The notes below the pieces were generated by a model, which was given only the letters and a program-made list of their open reading frames with translations, did no database searches and had not been told where the DNA came from. 64,000 nucleotides of DNA from Cinchona pubescens (Eukaryota > Streptophyta > Magnoliopsida > Gentianales > Rubiaceae): NCBI GenBank assembly GCA_025175665.1, contig JANKKI010000118.1, positions 2,720,001-2,784,000 of the forward strand, given 5' to 3'. The translations under genes were made by a program, and so were the position numbers. This document shows, in pieces, positions 1 to 10,569 of this stretch (within the stretch, counting starts at the first letter, position 1; each line of letters starts with the position of its first letter).

Positions 1-638
1 ACCAATAGAGCGGCCAACCGTCAGAGAGAAATTATGTCATTACTGAGCAACGGAAATATCTAAATTAATTTCCACAAAAATACCAAAAAGGAAAATACTT
101 ATCCAGTAATTCCTACATGTATTAATTCACAAATAAGTTTCAATGCAGGTTGAAGCAGGAAATATAGCCATTAAGGCAACTTCTATGAATACAAGTGCTA
201 TACCATAACAAGAAAAAGTTGGAAGGGAAGGAATAAGTCACAACAAACAAAAGACAGTAAATTGTAACAAATTCTAGCTAGTTCTATGCTGGTTAAATAA
301 TGACTATAGCACAATAAAACCACAACTCTTAACAGTAATATGGGAACTTGTACATCTTCAAGCTCTTCACCAAAAAGAAAAAAAGACAGATAAATTGAGT
401 TTAATTACCCCTCGGAGAAAGCCTCTAAAAATATTAGCTCTAACTTAGCCAGCTGATACTAGGAGGAGCAAGACACCAATGAATGAAATTACTAAGAGAA
501 GCTAGTCCTACTGGTGGTCTTCAATTCCTTCACTTTTAGCAGAGCAATATAAAAATGAAGAGAACTAATTATTGTAAACTGAAATCGAATACAACCTGAA
601 GGAGAAAATTGAACTATTAAGGTTATCCCATGACTTAC

Positions 639-731
639 ATTAGCGGGGAAGGTGTTTTTGCCGAGAACGAGACATTTGCAGATGAAATCGATCAACCATG
701 ACATTGTTTTGTGCTCGGTATCGAAGAACAA
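639..731 (-). other. possible exon of an unrecognised gene
   Basis: On the minus strand an open stretch beginning near 731 reads MSWLIDFICKCLVLGKN and ends at a good splice donor (GTAAGT, 633-638). I do not recognise the protein. It is listed only because an open frame coincides with a donor site. It may belong to the same minus-strand gene as the possible exon at 902-973, but the sequence between them does not give a clean joined model. Confidence 0.25.
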
Positions 732-901
732 ACCTCCAAAAAAGTCCCAAAAAATCTGTCCAAAATTTTCAAAATCCCAAGCATGTAGACTTCTAACATA
801 TTAGCAGCAGCATTAATTACAGAACATACTCCATATTGCTCCAAGAAGATCGAATCTAGCATACATTCCTAATATTCAACTGCAGAAAAATATGTTGTTA
901 C

Positions 902-973
902 CAGCATTGTGCCAGCACCATCAGCTATCTTACAACCAGCCATCAAGAATGGAAATTTTTTATCTTTGAGCAT
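902..973 (-). other. possible 24-codon exon of an unrecognised gene
   Basis: Read on the minus strand, a 72-base open stretch sits between an acceptor (TTTGTAG) and a donor (GTAACA) and encodes MLKDKKFPFLMAGCKIADG followed by AGTML. The composition looks coding and the length is a whole number of codons, but I cannot assign a family. The remaining sequence from 1 to 2273 is AT-rich and shows no further supportable gene. The copia insertion at 2274 may lie within this transcription unit, since 8341-8990 looks like possible leader sequence on the same strand. Confidence 0.3.
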
Positions 974-2273
974 CTACAAAGCAAACGATAACAGTCAATT
1001 GCCAATAGAGTAATATCAATAATATAATACCACTAAAAACTTAGTACCAAGGCTAGTACCAATAACTCTTGAAAGGAATTACTATAAGAAGTACTACTAA
1101 AGAAAACAGGTATAGAGTTAGATATAACCAATAAAAAGAAAAACATGCCATTAAAACACTCATCACTGAGAACACCCTATTGGCTGGCTTTTTCACTGCT
1201 TCAGCTGCGTGAGGAGTACAGAGAAAAAGATTATCTAAACATCATGTACAAAAAATTAAGTTGTAGAAAGACTACGAAAGTATCAGAATGGTGTACTGAA
1301 ATTTCACACAGATTATTCATACAATTAAACATTACATACTACCTGTTACTGCTTCAGGAATAATGAACCGGGACAACATGCTCCATCCTCAAAAGGATCT
1401 GACCAGTATGGATCTGTTTGGATATTTTCTTAGAAATAATAGCTCGTAAAAAACTGAAACTAAATTTGAGAAATCTGCAAAAACTAGCAAGCTAACAACA
1501 AAAGTTGTGACCCTAAGATGGATGACAATATGCAATATTAGGTTCGCAGGTGACTTTGTAATTGTATATTTTTCATCCAAAGAGTTTAAGTTCAACACAT
1601 AATAAATAAATAGGAATAGATCCACGGACAACCACGCTTGATGAAGATTCTCAAAAGTATAGTTGAAGATGGCGATCAAGTTTCAATCAAGTGAAGTATG
1701 ACTTACTTCATAATCCCAACAACACAATACATTAGCTGACGAGTTTTGCTTTGGAATTCTGATTTGTTTCACTCTCAGAGTTAGAATTCAAAATTAATAT
1801 TATCTACCTAGTACATAATTAAAGCTCTTGGGTTAATAAAATGTCCAAAATCTAAATATAATAAAGGAATTCAAGTCACTAAACAGCAATATTCAGAATT
1901 TCCTTAATTTTTACTATTCAAATTATTCACACCACAGATGCTTGCAAAGATTCATCACAGACAAAGCAAGTTAAAAAATTATGCTATATTAACTTATACA
2001 CAAAAAATGTTTTTATTACTTCCATTTGAGTATAATTTTTCATAATCCAAAAAAATTGCAGGAAAAAAGAAAGAAATAATTGATGGCGTTCACAGCTTTT
2101 GTAGTATACCCGGGACTTTTGAAGTGACAATTAGTATGAATCAATTTCCAGCTTTGGCTACATAATTTTCGGCGGCGTATCAGTGGTTTCGGAGGCAGAA
2201 CTGGAGTATCTACAAAATTATCTACATCAATAACGTCAAGAAACAATCAAAAGGTTTCAATTGATGAGGACCA

Positions 2274-2764
2274 TGATAGATTTCTTAAATCTATAAAAAC
2301 GAATTTAATCTGTGCATAAATAATATCACAGAATATCAAATACGGAATAAAATCGAGAAACGTACCTCCAGCCATTGATGTTGTTGGGTCACTCTCAAAT
2401 AAAAGGAAATAGAAAAATAATTATCTGGGTACTTCTAAATCTAGACAATCTGATACGATGGTATATTTTTTTGATAGAATGTCAGGCCTAAGGACCCAAA
2501 ATATTCTGTATACTTATAACGTTTTTTCCCATCAGAAAACGTAAGTCGTAAGAATAAGTAGTTATCACAATTGTGACCCATCAAAAAATGTAAGCTCTTA
2601 CTTAAGAATAAGTAATTATCACAAGTGTAATCATTATCACAATGTGATAATTATTACAAGATATTTATTAAGTCAAATTGATAAATATCATAATCAAATA
2701 TTAGATCAAATATTTGAAATTTCAAAAAATAAAATCATATGGGATAATTACAAAAATTTCAACA
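2274..2764 (-). repeat. 3' LTR of the copia element
   Basis: 491 bp, with TG...CA ends on both strands. Aligns to 7938-8335 over both ends (for example the shared stretch around AATGTCAGGCCTA). It is about 90 bp longer because it contains a partial duplication of the block with AAGAATAAGTA and TTATCACAA. The target duplication GACCA abuts it on the left. Confidence 0.9.
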
Positions 2765-2782
2765 TTTCTCCCACTTGATCCA
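2765..2782 (-). other. polypurine tract of the copia element
   Basis: On the minus strand the bases immediately before the 3' LTR read TGGATCAAGTGGGAGAAA, a purine-rich plus-strand primer site in the expected place for a copia element. Confidence 0.75.
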
Positions 2783-3158
2783 CATATTTCATTCGATATA
2801 CAAACTATCAAATCTCACAAGTAAGATCCAAAATACATGAATCATGGCTACAAGTCCTCTAAGAAACAAGTATTGTCTTCCATGTATTACTATGCATTAT
2901 GTCTCTTCAACACTAAATTTTTATGTGATAACATACCTTAATAAATAAGCCTTATGCTTATTATAGGTCCAACTTAAGTGTGTTTTCTCAAATAACTAAA
3001 CAAGTATGTGCAACTGAATATGAAAAACACAATTGAATAAGAGTTTCAATGGAAATATCAAATGTACGTACATATAAAATGAGGTCATATCATGGAACCA
3101 AGATAATTTTAGACACAAAATATTCAACATAGATTACATAAAGAGATAGCATAGATGT

Positions 3159-4564
3159 CTAGACCAGACAGCATAGAATTCGAGTATAAGCATAGTCACC
3201 ATGCGAAGTTGCCTCAAAACAAGAAACGAACTCAGCTTCCATAGTAGAGGTTGCAATCAAAGTTTGTTTAGCACTTCTCCAAGACACAGCTCCACCGGCT
3301 AGCATAAAGACATAACCAGATGTCGATTTTCGAGAATCAATGCAGCCAGCATAGTCTGAATCCGAGTAGCCAAACACCTCTAGTTTATCAGTCCGTCTGT
3401 ACATAAGCATGTAATCTTCGTTTGTTCCTTGAAGGTACCTCATTACCTTCTTTGCAGCTCTCCAGTGGTCCATACCTGGATTACTCTGATATCTTCCCAA
3501 CATTCCTACAACAAATGCAATGTCAGGCCTTGTGCAGACCTGAGCATACATTAGGCTTCCTACGGCAGAAGCATATGGAATGTTTTTCATTTGTTCCCGC
3601 TCAAAGTCATTTTTTGGACATTGATCCAAATTAAACCTGTGACCCTTCACAATAAGTGCCACACTTGGTGAACAATCTTTCATCCGAAACCTCTCTAAAA
3701 CTTTGTTAATATAGGTTTCTTGAGACAAACCCAAAATGCATCGAATTCTATATCTATGGATCTTTATGCCAATGACATAAGATGCCTCACCCATGTCATT
3801 CATATCAAAGTTTCTAGAGAAAAATTGTTTCACCTCATGTAGCAATCCTTTATCGTTACTTGCAAGTAAGATGTCGTCTACATACAGAATAAGAAAACAA
3901 ATTTTACTCCCATTGACCTTCTGATATATGTACATTGATCCATGATATTCTCTTCAAAATCAAATGAAGAGATCACACCATGAAATTTAAATACCATTGA
4001 CGGGAGGCTTGCTTCAATCCATATATAGACTTTTTAAACTTGCAAACTAAATGCTCACCATTATTAGAGGAAAATCCTTCAGGTTGTTTCATATAAACAT
4101 CTTCCTCTAGATCTCCATTAAGGATTCTCTTATTACATCCATTTGATGCAAATTCAAATCAAAATAGGCAACCAATGCCATAATAAACTCGACAGAGAAT
4201 CTGTATAAGATTCAGTATATCCTGTCAACCAATACCTGAAATTGTTGAACAACCAATTGAACAACAAGTTCGCTTTATATCTTTCGATGTTGCCTAATGA
4301 GTCTTTCTTGGTTTTGAAAATCCATTTACATCCTATGATTTTTGCACCAATAGGCAACTCAACAAGATCCCAGATTCCATTTGATGCCATCGATTCTATC
4401 TCCTCTTTCATGGCATTGTACCACAAGTTAGATTTATTACATTTTATGGCTTGTAAAAAAGTTTCAGGATCATTTTCAGCTCCAATATTATACTCAAACT
4501 CTTCCAGATATACCATATAGTCATCAGAAATTGCTATTTTTTTTACTCTAGTAGATCTTCTCAA
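3159..4564 (-). pseudogene. copia reverse transcriptase and truncated RNase H
   Basis: Decayed pol segment. From 4564 the frame shows the start of the copia reverse transcriptase domain (WYNAMKEEIESM, then ELPIGAKIIGCKWIFKTKKD). A middle part around 3940-4150 is frame-broken but still legible (KKSIYGLKQAS). The frame from 3935 holds the catalytic motif LYVDDILLASND, the copia block YASAVGSLMYA...RPDIA, and the RNase H start GYSDSDYAGCIDSRKSTSGY with STMEAEF. After about 3190 the RNase H domain stops and the remaining catalytic half is missing. A 34-bp stretch at 4234-4267 is an inverted copy of 4588-4621, which breaks the frame further. Confidence 0.88.
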
Positions 4565-4688
4565 TGTTGTTCCAACATTATCCTGAGAAATATGTTGTTC
4601 AATTGGTTGTTCAACAATTTCAGGTATTGGTTGAACAGGATCTACTGAATCATTATCAGTAGTTTGTGGAGTTTCAAGGACTAGTTGT

Positions 4689-5907
4689 TCAACACGTATT
4701 TGATCTCGGGGAGAACATGAATAACAATAGTCCGTCCATAAATAGAAATGGAAGATTGTGGAACAGAATATTCTGTCTCAGATCTAATACCCAATGATCT
4801 ATCACTCTCACTAATTGGTCATTCTCAAGAAATTTTGCATTTCTTGACTCCACAATTCTTGTACTATTAGATGGACAGTAAAATCTATATCTCTTAGACC
4901 TTTCAGCATATCCAATAAAATACCCACTCATGGTTCCTTGGGTCCAACTTCTTTTCTTGTGAGTTATAAACTCTCACTTAAGATGGGCATCTCCAAATGC
5001 GTACATGTCGCAAACTCGGTTTTCAACTTTTAAATAATTCAAATGGTGTCCTTGGGACAGCCTTGGTTGGAACTCGGTTTAATATGTATACAGCCGTCTT
5101 TAGAGCTTTACTCCACAAAGATTCTGGAAGTTTTGAGCATGCTTGCATGCTCCGCACCATATCCAATAATGTTCGATTTCTTCTTTCTGCTACACCATTT
5201 TGGCTCGGAGAACCAGGTGTAGTATATTGGGAAACAATCCCATGCTCAGCAAGAAACCTTGCAAAAGGACCAGGTACTTGTCCATCTTCAATGTATCTGC
5301 CATAGTACTCACCACTTCTATCAGATCTCACAATTTTAATTTATTTTTCACATTGTTTCTCTACTTCTGCTTTAAACACCTTAAAGGCATCTAATGCTTC
5401 ATTTTTTTTATCAAGCAAGTAGAGATACATGTATCGTTGAGAAATCATCTATGAAGGTGATGAAATACTGTTGACAATATGTGTCCATATTCGGACAACA
5501 TATGTCAGAATGTATGATTTCCAATCATTCTGAAGTTGGACCTATTAGCTACAGCATTTCGCTTATTTAGTACTGCTTACCTGTTATCACATAAAAATTT
5601 AGTGTTGAAGAGACATAATGTCTAGAGTACTAAGTACTCTATCATCCACTAATCTCTTGATTCTCTGAATGGAGATGTGTTCCAATCTCCGGTGCCACAA
5701 TATAGAGGAATCCTCATTCATAACACATATTTTAATACGAACATTATTTTGAACATGCAAATTACTTAATGTTGCATTGTTTTGCAAATTAATTTGAAAA
5801 AAACCATCAAACATAATACCATTCCTGATAAGGTCAGATTTATTAAACAAACTAAATCCAACATTTGAACAATACCAGGAATATCCCAAAGGTACAAGTT
5901 TTGACAA
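4689..5907 (-). pseudogene. copia GAG-pre-integrase and integrase region
   Basis: Two partly open frames. 5599-5907 carries the GAG-pre-integrase zinc-binding segment (ILWHRRLEHIS). 5023-5331 carries the integrase core with SDRSGEYYG and the signature PGSPSQNGVAERRNRTLLD followed by MVRSM. 4689-4931 carries the conserved downstream part GYFIGYAERSKRYRFYCP. Stops and frame changes separate the segments. The element supplied integration when active, and this copy is inactive. Bases 5582-5620 duplicate 2895-2933 in inverted orientation, probably an assembly chimera. Confidence 0.85.
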
Positions 5908-6082
5908 TGAAATTAAATTTCTAGAGAAATTTAGAAAATAAAATGTCCTTTTCCAAACCTAAAACAAAGCCACTAATGAGAACTAGAACTGCATTTTCCA
6001 ATTGCTTAATACGTGAGACCGCATCTTATTTCCTGAATAGATGTACTCCTCAATTGTATAAGAGACAATAAGTCCTTAGGTT

Positions 6083-6736
6083 TCACAATCTAGCAAGTGA
6101 ATAAGTAATATGGATTGTAGAACCAGAATCAATCCACCATGTGTTATGATTAACATCTGTCATATTAGTTTCATAACATACAAATGAGATTAGGTTACCT
6201 TTCTTCTCAAGCCAGTTATGAAATTTGGGGCAATCCTTCTTCATGTGCCACTTTTTCTTACAAAAGAAGCACTTGGATTCCTTCTTAATATCTCCTTGAG
6301 GAAATATCTTTTTCTTTCTTTTCTTCTTGGCTTGGTTGTACTTGTTCTTTCCTTGAGTTGCCAGATGCACACTCTCTCCAGTTTCCATAAACAGCCTTCA
6401 TTCCTCTTGCACACACATGGTCATCAATTCCTTGATGGACCATTTGTCCTTATGCGTGTTGTAAGATATTGTGATCTGACCAGTTGAGATGTTGGTTTTT
6501 ATGAACATCACGCTGAGACGATTAGATCGCTCCCACGTTTCATAAAGCTCAACATCATTAGGTTGGCTATTCTCAGTAATCGGAGGTGGTTCGTCTTTCC
6601 TAATAGCATAATCAATGTCCATCCACCCCAAATGAAGGAGAATTCTCTCTTTCCACAACTTATAGTTGTCACCCTTGAGCTCGGGAATGTCACATTTCAT
6701 ATCATGAAAGCATTCATAGGTTGAAAAACTGCACAA
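6083..6736 (-). pseudogene. copia gag with zinc knuckle and start of protease
   Basis: Frame from 6736 reads a copia gag N-terminal domain (PELKGDNYKLWKERILLHLG), which packages element RNA. A second frame (6083-6388) has a CCHC zinc knuckle of spacing C-x2-C-x4-H-x4-C (CFFCKKKWHMKKDC) and then WWIDSGST, the aspartic-protease active site (D-S-G). A frameshift near 6390 separates the two. Order and motifs match Ty1/copia polyproteins. Confidence 0.85.
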
Positions 6737-7018
6737 ATAATTACATACACGCTTATATCAAAATTTGAGGCAAATTAACATTTATTATGTTTTACCAATG
6801 CAAAACATAGTAATAATATGAATTACATGACATAGAAATTGCCTGTAGGTTAAATTCCTAATTCAAATAAATTCATATAAATTTATATAATCAAAATGAC
6901 GAAATATTAAATCATGTTCCTTTCCTTAATTCCTGTGGGTAAATTAAGGAATATAATTTAATATTTCACCCCTATTACAGAGCACAATGTAATATAATAA
7001 AAATTCCTGTGGGATAAA

Positions 7019-7040
7019 ATCTAGATGTTATAAGAGACAG
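7019..7040. other. decayed Tn5 mosaic-end adapter
   Basis: ATCTAGATGTTATAAGAGACAG equals the end of the double mosaic-end junction with two bases missing. Confidence 0.6.
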
Positions 7041-7159
7041 ATATTAACAAACAATAACCATCTTACATTTGATTGGGGATCCATATATACATATATGTTC
7101 AAATAACAAACTGGAAGTATCATATATATAAATAATACTTTCTACAATTAAACATTGGT

Positions 7160-7236
7160 CAGATTGCCTAACCTTTAACCTGAAGGTCTCAAGTTCAAAA
7201 CCTTTCAGCAGCGTCTCTGAATATTTTTTTTTTTTT
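7160..7236 (+). repeat. tRNA-like SINE-type module 1
   Basis: A degenerate B-box-like segment (GGTCTCAAGTTCAAAAC, 7185-7201) is followed by a 13-base T run. It lies in the untranslated leader of the copia element, opposite to its transcription. Weakest of three similar modules in this leader. Confidence 0.35.
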
Positions 7237-7270
7237 AATCAGAATAAGACCCTAAGTAGTTTATGAAATT

Positions 7271-7293
7271 GTTGTGTTGCAAAATAACACAAC
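7271..7293. repeat. perfect short palindrome
   Basis: GTTGTGTT and AACACAAC pair as an 8-bp stem around a 7-base loop, just before the second tRNA-like module. It could be a hairpin in the element's RNA. No function can be assigned. Confidence 0.5.
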
Positions 7294-7296
7294 AAT

Positions 7297-7380
7297 AGCG
7301 GATGGCTTGATGGTCAGAATGCGTGACTTACATCCATATGGTCACGAGTTCGAACCCCGGCAACCACCCTTTGTATTTTA
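7297..7380 (+). repeat. tRNA-like SINE-type module 2
   Basis: Contains an A-box-like start (GATGGCTTGATGG) and a strong B box (GGTCACGAGTTCGAACCCC, 7340-7358), the internal RNA polymerase III promoter arrangement of tRNA-derived sequences. The acceptor and T stems do not pair fully, so I do not call a functional tRNA. Confidence 0.45.
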
Positions 7381-7434
7381 ATAATCAGAACTAGTTTATA
7401 GTATTATCTTATTCAAAAATTCCATAAACCACAG

Positions 7435-7534
7435 AGTGCTCCAGTGGTCACAACATGGGCCTGCAACCGAAAGGTCACAGGTTCGATTCTTCCCACTGAA
7501 AACTTAACATTTTACCTTTTTTTTTTTTTTTTTA
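7435..7534 (+). repeat. tRNA-like SINE-type module 3
   Basis: GCTCCAGTGGTCA resembles an A box and GGTCACAGGTTCGATTC (7473-7489) is a good B box. A 17-base T run follows (7517-7533), as at the end of a pol III unit. It is immediately followed by an 11-bp palindrome (7549-7572, CCCGTTTGGA arms). Same orientation as modules 1 and 2. Confidence 0.45.
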
Positions 7535-7923
7535 ACTTCTTCTTCTTCACCCGTTTGGACATCCAAACGGGTATGTGCGACCCGGTTGTGACCCGAATAT
7601 GCAACCCGCACATATTCCCATCCATTTGGGCATCAAAAAATTACGTTTTAATAACAAAAAAATATGGAAATTTAATTTCCTAATAATTTCTAACTTTAGT
7701 TTTCAATGAAAAATCAAAATCATAAACCCATGTTCATGATCCATAATTCATATATTAAAAATATATAGCCATAACTCAGCAATAAATAACAAAAATAGAT
7801 GTTTTTAATCAAGGAAAAAATCATAGAATCAATTTCAAATAAATTATAATTCTAGATTTTTTCTTTCAACAGTAAACCCAAATCAACATATACATATATG
7901 CAAATCAAGGCAGAGGCATAAAT

Positions 7924-7935
7924 GCTCTGATACCA
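7924..7935 (-). other. primer-binding site, initiator Met tRNA
   Basis: On the minus strand TGGTATCAGAGC lies two bases inside the 5' LTR. This is the complement of the 3' end of plant initiator methionine tRNA and the usual minus-strand primer site of copia elements. Confidence 0.92.
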
Positions 7936-7937
7936 AA

Positions 7938-8335
7938 TGATAGATTTCTTAATCTATAAAAATGAATTTAATCTGTACATAAATAATATCACAGAATATC
8001 AAATACGGAATAAAATCGAGAAACGTACCTCCAGCCATTGATGTTGTTATGTCACTGTCAAATAAAAGGAAATAGAAAAATAATTATTCTGTTTCCACTG
8101 TTTGTGTATAAGAGGATACGACGGTGTATTTTTTTGATAAAATGTCAGGCCTAGGGACCCAAAATACTCTGTATACTTATAGCCATAAGAATAAGTAGTT
8201 ATCACAAGTGTAATCATATCACATTCACAAGATATTTATTAAGTCAAATTGATAAATATCAGAATCAAATATTGGATTAAATATTTGGAATTTCAAAAAA
8301 TAAAATCACATGGGATAATTACAAAAATTCCAACA
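7938..8335 (-). repeat. 5' LTR of the copia element
   Basis: 398 bp matching the left LTR from TGATAG to CAACA. Bases 8088-8107 do not match the other LTR. They are an inverted copy of 8339-8354, which lies outside the element, and run straight into an adapter fragment at 8103-8114, so this patch is probably a mate-pair chimera. Confidence 0.9.
8103..8114. other. fragment of Tn5 mosaic-end adapter
   Basis: TGTGTATAAGAG is part of the mosaic end. It directly follows an inverted copy of nearby external sequence, the expected form of a mate-pair junction. Confidence 0.6.
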
Positions 8336-8340
8336 GACCA

Positions 8341-8990
8341 AACAGTGGAAACAGAATTTTGTGCACTTAGAGAAACGAGTCTTACTCTGTGAATCTGATT
8401 TCTTCACTTTCAGTCTAATCACTTGAAAATGAAGAGAAATTTACAGTGAAGTTCTTGAAAATCAAACTACAATTAACCGGAGAAATAACAACGAAATTAA
8501 AGTGAACATAACAGTTTTTGCACAATAACTTACAAAAAGGAGAAATTTACCTGAAACTTAAGAAAAATATCCTGAGAAATACACAAATTAAATATTAAAA
8601 TTTAATAGAATGAACCGCAGACATCCATTGATTAATACATGTACTTGAAAATTGAGAAAAAAAAATCTTAAATTTGGAAGAAAAAAAAACAAATTTACAT
8701 CGCGAAGGTTTTTTTTTCTAAGAGAGATGATGATGAACCTTATGATTGAATATAATTATAAATACAAATGGCTAAGAAATGGAGAGAATTCTTTATTTTC
8801 GAGGCGATCTCACCGAACTCCAAATAGTTGAGCGTGAAAGGTGGAATAAGGTGGAAGACAGATGACGATCATCCTTTCTACCACAGCAGTCAAGCTACTG
8901 CACGCGGCACCCTCTTTGTACTGTTAACGGTGGTGGCCCGGTGGGGTAGCTAAGAGGGAGAGAGAAAAACTAAGAAAACCCTAATTTTTT
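8341..8990. other. no recognised gene; possible leader or promoter
   Basis: Sequence outside the copia element with poly-purine and poly-T stretches and a GC-richer part at 8860-8960. I see no coding exon. It may be leader or promoter DNA for a minus-strand gene interrupted by the copia insertion, which is only a guess from position. Confidence 0.25.
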
Positions 8991-8994
8991 TAGG

Positions 8995-9808
8995 TTAATT
9001 ACAATTTGCAAATTTTCTCCAATATTTGTTTTATCAATAAATTATCCCTAAAATTAAATAAAATTAAAATTTTCATCTAAAAGGAGTATTAAAATATCAT
9101 AATTACCCCCTCAATATTTTAATTATCTTAAACAAACATAAGATTAGGGTGAATTGAATTTTGGTTATTTATTGTTTAAACAATTTGTCATTCAAAAATA
9201 ACAATGTTTTTTCATTTAACATTATTGAAAAAAATTACTCTTCAATATTAATTATATAAATTAGTTTACTATTTTAATATTTTTTCTTCGCATCTATTTT
9301 TTGGCAAAAATTACTCTTCAATATTAATTGTATAAATTATGAATTACTATTTTAATATTTTTTCTTCACATCTATTTTTGTATAAATGACATCAGATAAG
9401 CAATAAATGAAAAATTATTTGAATATTTAAATTAAAATATACAATTTATTCAATCACATTACTTTAGTTTAATTAATTTTTATTTTATTTTTCTATTATT
9501 AATAATTAATTCATCACATTGTATTTAAAAAAACACATTATTTTAGTAAATATACTAGTTTGAGATATAATCAATATATATTTTAAATAAATTTTGAATA
9601 ATAAATTTAATTTATTAGTATCATTTTCAAATTTAAGAGAAAATAAGGTTAGAATTTGATAAAGAACTTCACAAAGTATAACTAAAAATATTGAGGCAAT
9701 TATGACATTTCACTACTCCTTTTAGATGAAAATTTTAACTTTATTTAATCTTAAGAACAATTATAGATAAAAACAACCCCCTAATTACAGGGTGTAAACT
9801 ATAATTAA
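8995..9808. mobile_element. foldback element with about 120-bp terminal inverted repeats
   Basis: The left arm (about 8995-9115) and right arm (about 9690-9808) are reverse complements over roughly 120 bases, sharing for instance TTTTCATCTAAAAGGAGTA. There is no coding capacity. The interior holds a 75-bp direct tandem duplication (9230-9304 and 9305-9379). This is consistent with a non-autonomous DNA transposon. Superfamily and target duplication are not clear. Confidence 0.6.
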
Positions 9809-10471
9809 GCCTTTTTCATTTATGCTTTTCTACTCCATGAAACTTAAAAAAAAAAATCAGAGAGAAGTAAAGATGTAGTATTTTGACTTGTAACCTTCGG
9901 TAGAAAGTAAAAAATATGATACTACCTCATTTCATTTCGATTTTTGTATGTTTTCTTGTGCCACAAATATGATACGATTTTTGTATGTTTCTTTGTGCTA
10001 CAAATATGATAGGAAAGTCAACAATAGATTTGTCATGTGTATTAGATTGTGTCGTCTATTTATCAGACTTTCTTACTATGCTACATGAAAAATGTGGCAA
10101 AAACTCATCTTGTTGTAGTTATATTTATAGTTGTTCATATTCAAATCTCTTATTGATGTTTTCATTACTTTATTAATTAATTTTAAATATTATTGAATGA
10201 ACTATGGTCACAATTCATAACTTTCAAAAAATATTAACCAATTCAAGCTTGGTATTTTGGATGGAAATGAGTAAAAGGAAAGGTGATATGGGGTGTGATG
10301 GGAGATCTTAATACAAAGGAAGAACATTGTCCCAGGAGTTTAGGAAAAGTTATAGTAGACTTAATCCCAAGATAGTAGACTTAATATCAAATGCCCAACT
10401 CAAACAATAAATTCTTAGTTGGTGCTGTTACGATCAAAATTTCAGATATTTGCGTAAATTACTTATTACTT

Positions 10472-10569
10472 AATAAGTCATTGAAGATAATAACGAATAT
10501 AAATAAAGAAAAATATTGCAAATAAGTCATTGAAGATAATAACTAATATAAATAAAGAGAAATATGGCA
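10472..10569. repeat. 49-bp direct tandem duplication
   Basis: Two adjacent 49-base copies (10472-10520 and 10521-10569) beginning AATAAGTCATTGAAG, differing at a few bases. No gene is seen between 9809 and 13600 apart from such repeats. Confidence 0.8.

Larger units (their letters stand above)
2274..8335 (-). mobile_element. Ty1/copia LTR retrotransposon, defective
   Basis: A complete-ended but decayed Ty1/copia element read from right to left. It is bounded by two LTRs beginning TGATAG and ending CAACA, and flanked by a perfect 5-bp target duplication GACCA (2269-2273 and 8336-8340). Next to the right-hand (5') LTR is a primer-binding site for initiator methionine tRNA. Next to the left-hand (3') LTR is a purine-rich tract. 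Internal order is gag, protease, integrase, reverse transcriptase, RNase H, which is diagnostic of copia elements. The frames are broken in many places and the C-terminal half of RNase H is absent, so the copy cannot be autonomous. The LTRs differ in length (491 and 398 bp), partly from a duplicated segment in the left one and partly from an assembly chimera in the right one. Confidence 0.93.

Noticed and set aside
7297..7380. Functional tRNA gene
   Set aside because: B box is good, but the acceptor and T stems do not pair and no standard anticodon arm forms. Better described as tRNA-derived.
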